The position numbers were made by a program, and so were the translations under genes. Of a stretch of DNA of 38,845 nucleotides, positions 1-7,699 are shown piece after piece. The stretch's first letter is position 1. The number at the start of each line of letters is the position of its first letter. The DNA is taken from the NCBI GenBank assembly GCA_021205725.1, contig JAJPWY010000088.1, positions 1-38,845 of the forward strand, in the 5' to 3' direction. Origin of the DNA: Clostridiales bacterium. GTDB lineage: Bacteria > Bacillota > Clostridia > Oscillospirales > Oscillospiraceae. The notes under the pieces are model-generated. The model saw only the letters and a list, made by a program, of their open reading frames with translations, searched no databases and had not been told where the DNA came from.

Positions 1-1142
1 AGACCCTGGAGAAGAACGGCGTGGAGCAGAGCGACATCGACGACCTGGTGAAGTACATCAATCAGGCCATCGGCCTGCTGGTGGAGGTGCCCGCCCCCAC
101 CCTGACCGGCGCAGTCAACGACAAGACCGGCGTTACCGTGACCTGGGAGGCCGTGGCAGACGTTGAGCAGTATGTGGTGCTCCGCCGGAACTCCACCACC
201 ACTCCCTGGACGGCATGGGAGGTGGTCGCCACAGTCAGCGGCACCAGCTACACCGATACTGACGTGGTCACCGGGCAGATCTATCGGTACACCGTAGCCT
301 GCGCCAACGCCGACGGCGAGCAGATCAGCGCCTACAATACCAGCGGCGTCGCTGTCCGCTGGGTCGCTCCCACCACCCTGAAGGCTGCCAACAGCAGCGT
401 GGGCATCGTCCTCACCTGGACAGAGGTGGAGAACGCCGACGGCTACATCGTCTCCCGGAAGACCTCCGGCGGCGAGTATAAGTGGGTCGCCACCCTGTCC
501 GGCTCTGACGTTCTGACCTACACCGACCGGAGCGCCGTCAGCGGCACCTCCTACACCTACAAGGTGGAGGCCTATTCCGGGAATACCAGAAGCGCCTTCA
601 CCGCCGTCGGCCTGTACCGGCTGAAGGAGGTCACGTTGACCGCCGAGAACCAGCCCGGCAAGATCGTCCTCACCTGGACAAAGTCCGCCGGAGCCACCGG
701 TTATTACGTGTACCGTCGGACGACGGACGGGGCCTTCACCAAGATCGCCACCCTGTCCGGAGCGGACACCCTGTCCTACATCGACTATGAGGTCGCCTCC
801 TCCAGCGGCACCGGCTACTATTACGCAGTCCGGGCCTACAAGGGCTACAGCGCCAGCAGCTACACGGCGGTGAAGATCGTCCGTCTGGGCCATCCGACCC
901 TGACCCTGACCAAGACCGACAGCGGTATCCAGCTGAGCTGGACGAAGTCCAACAACTGCACCAGCTATGTCATCTACCGTGTGGAATCTGACGGCAGCCT
1001 GACCCAGATCGCCAAGGTGAGCTCCTCCACCCTGACCTACACCGACAAGACGGTGAAGTCCGGGACGAAGTACACCTACGCAGTCCGGGCCTACCGGGAC
1101 GGCTCCTACAGCTCCTACACTGCAAAGTCCCTCACCTACTAA
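1..1142 (+). CDS. Fibronectin type III repeat protein, 3' part only
   Basis: The frame is open from the first bases of the window, so the N-terminus lies outside; the GTG at 21 is unlikely to be the true start. What remains is about 380 residues. After a short helical-looking stretch come four tandem repeats of about 85-95 residues starting near residues 25, 115, 205 and 290 (counted from 21). Each has the fibronectin type III pattern: a V-x-L-x-W strand, a Y-x-V-x-R strand, then Y-T-D and a Y-x-Y-x-V-x-A-Y strand. Such repeats usually act as spacers or binding modules in secreted or surface proteins. No catalytic domain, sortase motif or membrane anchor is visible at the C-terminus, which ends right after the last repeat. 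The role is unknown; an extracellular enzyme or adhesin with its active part upstream is an inference. A strong terminator follows. Confidence 0.8.
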   Translation, partial: TLEKNGVEQSDIDDLVKYINQAIGLLVEVPAPTLTGAVNDKTGVTVTWEAVADVEQYVVLRRNSTTTPWTAWEVVATVSGTSYTDTDVVTGQIYRYTVACANADGEQISAYNTSGVAVRWVAPTTLKAANSSVGIVLTWTEVENADGYIVSRKTSGGEYKWVATLSGSDVLTYTDRSAVSGTSYTYKVEAYSGNTRSAFTAVGLYRLKEVTLTAENQPGKIVLTWTKSAGATGYYVYRRTTDGAFTKIATLSGADTLSYIDYEVASSSGTGYYYAVRAYKGYSASSYTAVKIVRLGHPTLTLTKTDSGIQLSWTKSNNCTSYVIYRVESDGSLTQIAKVSSSTLTYTDKTVKSGTKYTYAVRAYRDGSYSSYTAKSLTY

Positions 1143-1173
1143 TTTGTATCGTTCCGCTCTGACCTGAGCGGAT

Positions 1174-1208
1174 AAGCCCCCGCCCTGAAAAACGGGCGGG
1201 GGCTTGTC
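1174..1208 (+). terminator. Rho-independent terminator after the FN3 gene
   Basis: A perfect 12-bp stem (1174-1185 with 1194-1205, G+C-rich) closes an 8-base loop 32 bases after the stop codon. The T-run is short, but the stem is strong, and it separates the FN3 gene from the next promoter. Confidence 0.85.
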
Positions 1209-1290
1209 ATGCCTGATACACATAGATACCAAAATATTGATGAAATACGTCGAAAAAAAGGTTATATGACACAATGTTTCAAAAAATGTC

Positions 1291-1319
1291 TACCAATCGT
1301 GGGAATGTCATGATATAAT
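1291..1319 (+). promoter_or_regulatory. Extended -10 promoter for the membrane protein/Nudix pair
   Basis: TATAAT at 1314-1319 is preceded by TGA at 1311-1313, an extended -10 element. The -35 region is weak (TACCAA at 1291-1296, spacing 17). The surrounding 1206-1330 stretch is A+T-rich. It lies 38 bases before the start codon of the next gene. Confidence 0.6.
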
Positions 1320-1356
1320 AGCGCACAAAGAAGGCGCCGAAAAGGGAGGGGCAGAG

Positions 1357-2292
1357 ATGAGCAGAACTGTGCGGAGACATGACCGTATCATATTCTGGTG
1401 CGGGCTGCTCAACCCGGTTTTCCTCTGCTGGGCCTGGGGATGTCTGTCCGCCATTTTGCGCCTGTGCCGCTACGGTGCGGTAAAGTCCGGCATCATTCAG
1501 GGGATACTATGCCTGCTGGCCTGTGCCCTGTGGCTTTGGATATGGCCAAGGCTGTTCCGGTGGGGAAGACAGTGGCTTACCGGGAAATACTCTACCAAAT
1601 GGATTGCCGCACTTCTGGCAGAGGTCGCCGCCCTGTCGGTCATGCTGGGTATCGTCGGCTATCGCACCTGGCAGTATGCCCACGATATCACCACACGTCT
1701 GGGCTGGCATCTCTATGAGTCGGCCAACACTGTCACCTTCGCTCTTTCTAACGACAACCTCTATACCGATGGCGGCGACGCTCTGTTGGAGGAGCTTTGG
1801 AACAGGCTTGGCCTGCCAGAGGATGTGTACATCAGCAACCTCTTTCAGCTGGATTTCACTGCCGATGGCACGGTGTCAGGGATGTACGCCTTTCTCTATG
1901 GCAGGGACGAGGAGGGGGAGCTGCGCAGCTGGCTGATCGATTACTCGTCAGAGGAGGGAAAGATCACGGTCTGGCTGGACAATGTGGTGACGGCCAGCTT
2001 TGACGATGGACAGCTGCTCCAGCCTATGGCAGAGCTGTTGGACTTATTAAACCTTCAGGCCCAGGCAGAAGCTCTGGGCGGCGAGGAGCTGACCCTGCGC
2101 TATTACGGCGTCCGCTCTGACTACCCGGTGGACGGCACCATGTATCTCGTCCATGAGGACGGGAGCCTTCTGGAAATCGCCGCCACCTATACCGGCTATG
2201 AGCTGCTGCTCACCAACGCTGACAGCAATGCAGGAGGCCGCATCTACTTTGCCTCCTGGCTCCCTGCGCCAGACGAATCAGAGATCTCATGA
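1357..2292 (+). CDS. Membrane protein of unknown function
   Basis: A 311-residue protein that I do not recognise. Three hydrophobic segments are visible near residues 15-35, 48-68 and 83-103, followed by about 200 polar residues rich in acidic amino acids that probably form one domain outside the cytoplasm. No known catalytic motif is seen in that part. The start is supported by a GGGAGGGG ribosome binding site a few bases upstream. Its stop overlaps a possible ATG of the Nudix gene, and the next gene begins 26 bases further on, so the two are probably cotranscribed from the extended -10 promoter at 1314. A sensor or envelope role is only a guess. Confidence 0.7.
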   Translation: MSRTVRRHDRIIFWCGLLNPVFLCWAWGCLSAILRLCRYGAVKSGIIQGILCLLACALWLWIWPRLFRWGRQWLTGKYSTKWIAALLAEVAALSVMLGIVGYRTWQYAHDITTRLGWHLYESANTVTFALSNDNLYTDGGDALLEELWNRLGLPEDVYISNLFQLDFTADGTVSGMYAFLYGRDEEGELRSWLIDYSSEEGKITVWLDNVVTASFDDGQLLQPMAELLDLLNLQAQAEALGGEELTLRYYGVRSDYPVDGTMYLVHEDGSLLEIAATYTGYELLLTNADSNAGGRIYFASWLPAPDESEIS

Positions 2293-2318
2293 ACACACAG
2301 AAGGGAAGGGAACACAGC

Positions 2319-2957
2319 ATGACCCAAAAGGAGCTGAACGACCGGAACTGGGTAGCCTGGGCCAAGGAACTACAGTCGCTGGCCCAGTGCGGCATTGCCT
2401 ATACCAAAAACCCCTTTGACCTGGAGCGCTATGGACGCATCCGGGAGATTGCCGGGGAAATCCTGGCCCAGTACACCGACCTGCCGGTAGAGCGGCTCTC
2501 CGGCCTGTTCTGCGGGGAGGAGGGGTATCAGACTCCCAAGGTGACCACCCGCTCGGCTCTGTTTGTGGGTGACCGGGTGCTGCTGGTCAAGGAGAACGAC
2601 GCGGGCTGGAACCTCCCCGGGGGCTGGTGTGATGAGAATCAGACCGTCCGGGCCAATGCGGAGAAAGAGCTGTGGGAGGAGACGGGCATCCGGGGCCGGG
2701 CCACCCGGCTGGTGGCGGTGCAGGACCGGAACCTGCGCAACTGGCCGCCGTACATCCTCAATCTGTCCAACCACCTGATCCTGTGCGAGCCGGTGGGGGA
2801 GATGGAGCCCTTCCGTCCCAACCTGGAGACCCGGGAACGGGGCTTCTTCCCCATGGGCGACCTGCCGCCCCTGGACACCCGGCGGACGACCCGGGAGCAG
2901 CTTCTGCTCTGCTGGGAGGCCAGCCGGGCGGAGCACTGGGAGACGAGATTTGACTAA
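2319..2957 (+). CDS. Nudix hydrolase with N-terminal Nudix-associated domain
   Basis: A 212-residue member of the Nudix superfamily, which cleaves nucleoside diphosphates linked to another group; ADP-ribose or a nucleotide sugar would be typical for this subgroup, but the substrate cannot be read from sequence. The first about 60 residues resemble the helical N-terminal domain found in these enzymes. The Nudix box follows the GGW motif and ends K-E-L-W-E-E-T-G-I: the metal-binding glutamates are kept, but the box Arg is Lys and the first Glu is Gln. I chose ATG 2319 because AAGGGAAGGG (2301-2310) sits 8 bases ahead; the in-frame ATG at 2289 overlaps the previous stop and has no such site. It converges with the ypsA-like gene. 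Confidence 0.85.
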   Translation: MTQKELNDRNWVAWAKELQSLAQCGIAYTKNPFDLERYGRIREIAGEILAQYTDLPVERLSGLFCGEEGYQTPKVTTRSALFVGDRVLLVKENDAGWNLPGGWCDENQTVRANAEKELWEETGIRGRATRLVAVQDRNLRNWPPYILNLSNHLILCEPVGEMEPFRPNLETRERGFFPMGDLPPLDTRRTTREQLLLCWEASRAEHWETRFD

Positions 2958-2983
2958 ATGACCTGTCTGCTCATGCCTGAGAC

Positions 2984-3496
2984 TCATTCCGGCTTGAGCA
3001 GTTCCATTTCCAACCCGTTTTGTCGGGCATTTTCCAGCGTTTGATGGGTGCCGCCGGTGGGGGAGCCGTCGTAAACGCCAATGATCTTGGCAGAGTGCTC
3101 CACCAGATAGCGATTGCGCAGGTAATAGCAGGTTCTGGAGTAGCTGGGAGATACCACCACAAGGTTCTCTCCGCACACCTGCAGGACCTCCCGATAGCGG
3201 CGGCGGTCCTCCTGCCTCCAGCGCTCCGCCTGGCCGGGCCAGGGGACGACGGGGATAAGCTCCGCCGCCCCGTCGGTCTCCGCACGGAGCCGCAGCACCA
3301 GCTCTGCGCATATCAAATCCACACCCAGGGCCATCCCGGAGAGAAAGCAGGTGTAGCCCCCCTCATAGCTGGCCTGGATGCGCCGCCACAGGGCGTCGGT
3401 CAATGCCTGGGTGCGATGGTCATATGGGTCAGCCAGCCAGGGGAGCCGGTTGGGGCGGTGGCCGGTAAAGCAGCAGCACTGTTCGATGGGGCGCAT
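2984..3496 (-). CDS. YpsA-like SLOG family protein (DUF1273)
   Basis: A 170-residue protein on the - strand, the only one in the window. It has the family pattern: an N-terminal C-x-F-T-G-H-R-P motif, a central LSG-M-A-L-G-V-D-L stretch typical of a Rossmann-like SLOG nucleotide-binding fold, and V-V-V-S-x-x-Y and G-T-x-x-T near the end. The family is thought to bind nucleotides or NAD-related ligands; B. subtilis YpsA affects cell division, but the biochemical role is not settled. The start is supported by GGAGGGA (complement of 3501-3507) and a promoter at 3526-3554. It is transcribed away from the FMN riboswitch, and its 3' end converges on the Nudix gene with 26 bases between. Confidence 0.85.
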   Translation of the reverse strand: MRPIEQCCCFTGHRPNRLPWLADPYDHRTQALTDALWRRIQASYEGGYTCFLSGMALGVDLICAELVLRLRAETDGAAELIPVVPWPGQAERWRQEDRRRYREVLQVCGENLVVVSPSYSRTCYYLRNRYLVEHSAKIIGVYDGSPTGGTHQTLENARQNGLEMELLKPE

Positions 3497-3525
3497 AAAA
3501 TCCCTCCAAATAGAACGTTTGTTTT

Positions 3526-3554
3526 ATCATATCGCACATATGGAAAAATAGCAA
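3526..3554 (-). promoter_or_regulatory. Promoter of the ypsA-like gene
   Basis: Read on the - strand: TTGCTA (complement of 3549-3554), a 17-base spacer that begins TTTTTCC, then TATGAT (complement of 3526-3531). It is 29 bases upstream of the start codon and lies back to back with the riboswitch promoter, 20 bases away. Confidence 0.7.
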
Positions 3555-3574
3555 GAGGAAAACGGAAAAACCGG

Positions 3575-3602
3575 TTGCATTTTCTGACAGGGAGCGTATA
3601 AT
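3575..3602 (+). promoter_or_regulatory. Promoter of the FMN riboswitch-ribU transcript
   Basis: TTGCAT (3575-3580), a 16-base spacer and a perfect TATAAT (3597-3602). Transcription would begin near 3609, about 13 bases before the riboswitch. Confidence 0.75.
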
Positions 3603-3621
3603 GGCGTTGAACAAATGGATA

Positions 3622-3866
3622 GACGTCTTCAGGGCAGGGTGAAATTCCCGACCGGCGGTGATGCAGCATAGCTGACAGGTCCGCGAGCCTACGAGCCGAA
3701 ACGCTCAGGGTTGAATCGGTGCGAATCCGATACCGACAGTAAAGTCTGGATGGAAGAAGATGTGTGCGGCAGAACTCCTTTTTCGGGGCAGTTCCGGCAG
3801 AGCACGCCTGTAGACCTATATCTCAGGCGTTCGTATTCTGCCGGGGTCAATCCCGGGAAAAGGAGT
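3622..3866 (+). ncRNA. FMN riboswitch (RFN element) with SD-sequestering platform
   Basis: The aptamer at 3622-3764 carries the conserved RFN blocks: AGGGCAGGGTGAAATTCCC, GACCGGCGGTGAT, AGCCTACGAGCC, GAATCGGTGCGAATCCG and GTCTGGATGGAAGAAG. Stem P1 is 3623-3630 with 3756-3763. Downstream, ACTCCTTTT (3774-3782) is fully complementary to AAAAGGAGT (3858-3866), which contains the ribosome binding site of ribU. The bases in between fold into a nested hairpin (3794-3801 with 3837-3844, and 3804-3810 with 3824-3830). FMN binding therefore most likely blocks translation of ribU rather than ending transcription; no stem with a T-run outside the SD region is seen. The aptamer is certain; the mechanism is inferred. 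Confidence 0.95.
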
Positions 3867-3873
3867 CCTTTTT

Positions 3874-4479
3874 ATGTACGCATCCAATACCGTCTCCCGC
3901 ACCCGCTGCATCACCGTCACCGCCATGCTCTCCGCTGTGGCCTTCCTGCTCATGTTCCTGGAAATCTCCCTGCCCATGCTCATTCCCTCCTTTGTCAAGC
4001 TGGACGTCTCCGACCTGCCCGCCCTGCTGGGCTCCTTCGCCCTGGGGCCGGTGTATGGCGTCCTCATCGAGGTGTTCAAGAACCTGCTCCACATCCTCAT
4101 CAAAGGCACCTCCTCTGCCGGCATCGGGGAGCTGTTCAACGTCACCATGGGGGCGGTGTTCGTTCTGGTGGCGGGGCTGATCTACTGGAAGGATCACACT
4201 CGCCGGGGGGCCATCATCGGCTCTCTCGCCGGGGCGATCTGTATGGCTCTGGCCTCCCTCCCCATGAACTATTTTCTGGTCTATCCCTTCTATGCCACCC
4301 TGTTTGGGGGTATGGACACCATCGTCAGCGCTTATCAAGCCATTCTTCCCGGGGTGGACGGACTGTTTGAGTGCCTGCTAATCTTCAACGTGCCCTTTAC
4401 CCTGGTGAAGGGGCTGATCGACGTGGGGCTGTGCTTCCTCATCTATAAGCCCCTGTCCGGGATACTGCACCAGCGCTGA
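3874..4479 (+). CDS. ribU: Riboflavin ECF transporter S component
   Basis: A 201-residue integral membrane protein of the RibU family, the substrate-binding subunit of an energy-coupling factor importer for riboflavin. About six hydrophobic segments are visible. The region F-V-K-L-D-V-S-D-L-P-A-L-L-G followed by G-P-x-x-G and an E-x-F-K-N segment is the classical family signature. The ATPase and T subunits are not encoded nearby, as is usual for group II ECF systems that share one energizing module. The FMN riboswitch upstream independently supports the substrate. The start codon at 3874 is 8 bases after AGGAG (3861-3865), the site masked by the riboswitch platform. A strong terminator follows. 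Confidence 0.95.
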   Translation: MYASNTVSRTRCITVTAMLSAVAFLLMFLEISLPMLIPSFVKLDVSDLPALLGSFALGPVYGVLIEVFKNLLHILIKGTSSAGIGELFNVTMGAVFVLVAGLIYWKDHTRRGAIIGSLAGAICMALASLPMNYFLVYPFYATLFGGMDTIVSAYQAILPGVDGLFECLLIFNVPFTLVKGLIDVGLCFLIYKPLSGILHQR

Positions 4480-4497
4480 CCGACTGACGTTTTCTGT

Positions 4498-4530
4498 CCC
4501 GCCCCTGTCCGGGGCGGGCGTTTTCTTTTT
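4498..4530 (+). terminator. Rho-independent terminator after ribU
   Basis: A perfect 8-bp G+C stem (4498-4505 with 4511-4518), a five-base loop, and the T-rich tail at 4521-4530. Confidence 0.93.
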
Positions 4531-4561
4531 ATGCAGGCGGAGAGAAGGCCTGTCTCCGGTC

Positions 4562-4590
4562 TTGCGTTTTTTCGACGCTTCGGGTAAAAT
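4562..4590 (+). promoter_or_regulatory. Promoter of the radical SAM pair
   Basis: TTGCGT (4562-4567), a 17-base spacer starting with TTTTTTC and containing TTCGG near its end, then TAAAAT (4585-4590). It is 30 bases ahead of the start codon. Confidence 0.65.
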
Positions 4591-4620
4591 AATCCAAACA
4601 GCCAAAAGGGAGGCCCTGCT

Positions 4621-6504
4621 ATGGACGCACGTCTGGAGCGCATCCTGTTACGGGTACAAAAGCCCGCCCGCTATACCGGCGGGGAATATAACGCAGTCAT
4701 CAAGGACAAGGCTCAGGTGGATCTCCGCTTTGCCTTTTGTTTTCCCGACACCTATGAGATCGGGATGTCCAACCTGGGCATCCGCATCCTCTATGGCGTC
4801 ATGAACGGGATGGACGGAGTCTGGTGTGAGCGGTGCTTCGCCCCCTGGGGAGATATGGAGGCGGAGATGCGCAAGGCTGGCCTCCCCCTGTGGGCCCTGG
4901 AGAGCGGCGACCCCATCCGGGACTTTGACATGATCGGCTTCTCCCTGGGCTATGAGATGGCCTACACCAACGTGCTGAACATGCTGGACCTTGCGGGAGT
5001 GCCCCTGCACACCTGGGAGCGGGGCGACGACGACCCCATCGTCATGGCGGGGGGCACCTGCGCCTACAACGGAGAGCCGTTAGCGGATTTCATCGACCTG
5101 TTCTCTCTGGGGGAAGGGGAGGACGTGACGGTGGAGATGCTGGAGCTGTACCGGGAGGTGCGGCGCACCGGCTGGAGCCGGGCCGAATTTCTCCGCCGGG
5201 CGGCCCAGGTCTCCGGGCTCTATGTCCCCTCCCTTTACGACATCACCTATCACGAGGACGGGACTCTGGCCTCTGTCACCCCAAAGGAGGGCGCTCCGGC
5301 CGTAGTCACCAAGCGCATCATCCAGGACCTGGACACCGCCTATTATCCCGTCAAAACCATCATCCCCTCCACCGAGATCGTCCATGACCGGGTGATGCTG
5401 GAGGTGTTCCGGGGGTGCATCCGGGGCTGCCGGTTCTGTCAGGCGGGGTACTGCTATCGCCCCGTCCGGCCCAAAAGCCCGGAGGTGCTCATCGAGCAGG
5501 GGATTGCCTCCTGCAAGGACTCCGGCTATCAGGAGATGACCCTCTCCAGCCTCTCTACCAGCGACTACCGGCCCCTGGCGGAGCTGTGCGACGGACTGCT
5601 GGACTACTGCGAGCCGAGGAACATCAACCTCTCCGTCCCCTCTCTCCGGGCGGACAACTTCTCCATGGCCCTGGAGCAGCGGCTCCAAAAGGCCCGGAAA
5701 AGCTCCTTCACCTTCGCCCCGGAGGCGGGCACACAGCGGCTCCGGGACACCATCAACAAAAACGTCCGGGAGGAGGACCTGCTCCGCTCCTGCCGCACCG
5801 TCTTTGAGGGAGGCGGCAATGCGGTAAAGCTGTACTTCATGCTGGGCCTGCCCACCGAGACGGACGAGGACGTGGTGGGCATCGCCGACCTGGCCCAGAA
5901 GGTCTACATGGTCTGGAAGCAGTACGGCAGCAACCGGGCCAGGGGGGTGCGTATCACCGTCTCCACTGCCTTTTTTGTGCCCAAGCCCTTCACCCCCTTC
6001 CAGTGGGAGGCCCAGATCTCCATGGAGGAGTACCGCCGCCGGGTGGCCCTCCTGCGCCGGAGCATCACCAACAAATCCATCATCTACAACTGGCACGACC
6101 CGGATCTGAGCTACATCGAGGCGGTGCTGGCCCGGGGCGACCGGCGGCTGGGCAAGGCCCTGGAGTCGGTCTGGCGCAGAGGCGGACGGCTGGACGCCTG
6201 GAGCGAGTATTTCAGCTTCGAGCGCTGGATGGATGCCTTCCGGGAGGCGGGAGTTGACCCGGACTTCTACGCCTGCCGGGAGCGGCCCTATGAGGAGCTG
6301 CTGCCCTGGTCCATGATCTCGGTGGGCGTCCGTCAGAGCTATCTCTGGCGGGAGCGGCAGCAGGCCTACCGCTCCACCATCACGCCGGACTGCCGGAAGC
6401 AGTGTACCGGCTGCGGAGCGGATCGGCTGCTCTGCGACCGGAAGTGCGACGCCCTCTATCCCATCTCCGCAAGAGAACGCCACGCAACGGAAGGGGAGGT
6501 CTGA
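4621..6504 (+). CDS. TIGR03960-type radical SAM protein
   Basis: A 627-residue radical SAM enzyme of the TIGR03960 type. The first about 200 residues resemble a B12-binding-like alpha/beta domain (F-P-D-x-Y-E-I-G-M-S-N near residue 41, G-F-S-L-G-Y-E near 106). The radical SAM core carries C266-x3-C270-x2-C273 for the [4Fe-4S] cluster. The tail contains at least five cysteines in about 20 residues (C-x3-C-x2-C-G, then C-x3-C), possibly a second cluster. The substrate is unknown; in many bacteria the gene sits beside RNase E/G or ribosomal protein genes, so a role in RNA or ribosome modification is a reasonable but unproven guess. AGGGAGG (4607-4613) lies 7 bases ahead of the start. The partner gene follows after 3 bases. 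Confidence 0.9.
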   Translation: MDARLERILLRVQKPARYTGGEYNAVIKDKAQVDLRFAFCFPDTYEIGMSNLGIRILYGVMNGMDGVWCERCFAPWGDMEAEMRKAGLPLWALESGDPIRDFDMIGFSLGYEMAYTNVLNMLDLAGVPLHTWERGDDDPIVMAGGTCAYNGEPLADFIDLFSLGEGEDVTVEMLELYREVRRTGWSRAEFLRRAAQVSGLYVPSLYDITYHEDGTLASVTPKEGAPAVVTKRIIQDLDTAYYPVKTIIPSTEIVHDRVMLEVFRGCIRGCRFCQAGYCYRPVRPKSPEVLIEQGIASCKDSGYQEMTLSSLSTSDYRPLAELCDGLLDYCEPRNINLSVPSLRADNFSMALEQRLQKARKSSFTFAPEAGTQRLRDTINKNVREEDLLRSCRTVFEGGGNAVKLYFMLGLPTETDEDVVGIADLAQKVYMVWKQYGSNRARGVRITVSTAFFVPKPFTPFQWEAQISMEEYRRRVALLRRSITNKSIIYNWHDPDLSYIEAVLARGDRRLGKALESVWRRGGRLDAWSEYFSFERWMDAFREAGVDPDFYACRERPYEELLPWSMISVGVRQSYLWRERQQAYRSTITPDCRKQCTGCGADRLLCDRKCDALYPISARERHATEGEV

Positions 6505-6507
6505 CCT

Positions 6508-7188
6508 ATGGCAAAAATGCACGCCCACCGGCTGCTCTATGAAAAGACCGGACGGGCCATCTATATCTCCCATCTGGACACCATGGCCCAGTTTCAGCGG
6601 GCTTTCCTCCGGGCGGGGCTGGAGATCTGGCAGACGGAGGGATATAACCGCCACGCCTACGTCTCCATCGCCCTGCCCCTGTCCCTGGGCTTTTCCAGTC
6701 GGTGCGAGATTCTGGAGTTCGATTTAGTGAGCCAAATCCCACTGGAAGATGTCCCTGCCCTGCTCAACCGGACGCTGCCCGAGGGATTGCGGGTGCTGTC
6801 CTGCTACCGGGCGGAACGGCCCTTTAAGCAGATCAGAACGCTGGACTGGGCCATCACTCTGGATTACGACAACGGCATTCCGGAGGGAGTGGAGGAAGGG
6901 TTTCGTGCGTTTCTCTCCCCGGAGCACCTGATCGTCCGCAAGCCCTCCAAAAAGTCCAAAAAGGGGTATACCGAGCTGGACCTGATTCCCATGGTCCACC
7001 GCTGGTTGATGGAGCCGGTGGGGGAGCGGCAGATGTCCCTCTCCTGCAATCTGGCCGCCCAGGAGCCCAGCCTGAACCCCCAGCTGCTGATGGAGACCTT
7101 CGCGGCCCGGTATCCACACCTGGCCCCGGACTTTGCCCGGTACCGCCGGGAGGAGGTTTTTCAGGAAAACGGAGAAATTTTTCGCTGA
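6508..7188 (+). CDS. TIGR03936 radical SAM-associated protein (DUF2344)
   Basis: A 226-residue protein of the DUF2344/TIGR03936 family, which begins with R-x-x-Y-x-K-x-G-x-x-x-Y-I-S-H-L-D and contains a proline- and leucine-rich A-L-P-L-S-L-G-F-S-S segment near residue 51. It is the constant partner of the preceding radical SAM gene and in some species is fused to it. Its function is unknown; it has been suggested to bind the substrate or a macromolecular partner. It starts 3 bases after the previous stop, so the two are translationally linked. The next gene, rplS, has its own promoter that begins 6 bases past this stop codon. Confidence 0.9.
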   Translation: MAKMHAHRLLYEKTGRAIYISHLDTMAQFQRAFLRAGLEIWQTEGYNRHAYVSIALPLSLGFSSRCEILEFDLVSQIPLEDVPALLNRTLPEGLRVLSCYRAERPFKQIRTLDWAITLDYDNGIPEGVEEGFRAFLSPEHLIVRKPSKKSKKGYTELDLIPMVHRWLMEPVGERQMSLSCNLAAQEPSLNPQLLMETFAARYPHLAPDFARYRREEVFQENGEIFR

Positions 7189-7194
7189 TACCTC

Positions 7195-7223
7195 TTGCTT
7201 TTTCCGATTTTGTATGGTATTCT
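7195..7223 (+). promoter_or_regulatory. Promoter of rplS
   Basis: TTGCTT (7195-7200), a 17-base spacer beginning TTTCC, and TATTCT (7218-7223) preceded by TGG, an extended -10. Confidence 0.65.
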
Positions 7224-7229
7224 TGACCA

Positions 7230-7327
7230 GTTGAATAAAGGGTGGTCCTCTGGGCTGCTGCGTACTATATAGGAAGCGCAGGCAAATAACGGCGTCAAGA
7301 ACACCTATGAATCAGGAGGAAACAGTT
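7230..7327 (+). promoter_or_regulatory. Leader of rplS, possible L19 autoregulatory element
   Basis: About 100 transcribed bases separate the promoter from the start codon. They include a CTGCG (7258-7262)/CGCAG (7277-7281) stem with a 14-base loop. In other Firmicutes the L19 leader is a known feedback element; whether this one belongs to that class cannot be decided by eye. A short frame starting at ATG 7307 runs into rplS in frame and is only a false upstream start. Confidence 0.3.
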
Positions 7328-7669
7328 ATGGATCTCATCAAGGCACTTGACCAGAAGAATGTCAAGGCTGAGCAGCCGGTCATCGAGGTCGGCAGCACCG
7401 TCCGTGTTCATGTCAAGGTGACGGAGGGCGCCAAGGAGCGTATCCAGATCTTTGAGGGCACCGTCATCGCCAAGAAGCATGGCGGCGTGAACGAGACCTT
7501 TACCGTCCGCCGCATTTCCTACGGCGTGGGCGTGGAGAAGGTGTTCCCCGTCAACTCCCCCAACGTGGTGAAGGTGGAGACCGTTCGCCGGGGCAAGGTT
7601 CGCCGGGCCAAGCTGTATTATCTGCGTGACCGCGCCGGTAAGGCCGCCAAGGTCAAGGAGAAGCTTTAA
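7328..7669 (+). CDS. rplS: 50S ribosomal protein L19
   Basis: A 113-residue protein that aligns over its whole length with L19: M-D-L-I-K-A-L at the start, [12 protein letters not shown]-x-F-E-G-x-V-I-A-K-K, [17 protein letters not shown] and [14 protein letters not shown] at the end. L19 sits at the interface of the 30S and 50S subunits. The start at 7328 is set by a perfect AGGAGG (7315-7320 region); the in-frame ATG at 7307 lies upstream of that site and would add residues not found in L19. It has its own promoter and is followed by the ribosome assembly GTPase gene ylqF, a common pairing. Confidence 0.98.
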   Translation: MDLIKALDQKNVKAEQPVIEVGSTVRVHVKVTEGAKERIQIFEGTVIAKKHGGVNETFTVRRISYGVGVEKVFPVNSPNVVKVETVRRGKVRRAKLYYLRDRAGKAAKVKEKL

Positions 7670-7699
7670 GACATCGCCGCACAAATGCATCTACGGCGC

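Noticed and set aside
2289-2318. Nudix start at ATG 2289
   Set aside because: No binding site; the purine-rich site at 2301-2310 fits ATG 2319 instead.
5080-6654. A 524-codon open frame on the - strand opposite the radical SAM gene
   Set aside because: Composition shadow of a well-recognised + strand gene; the translated sequence is low-complexity and unlike any family I know.
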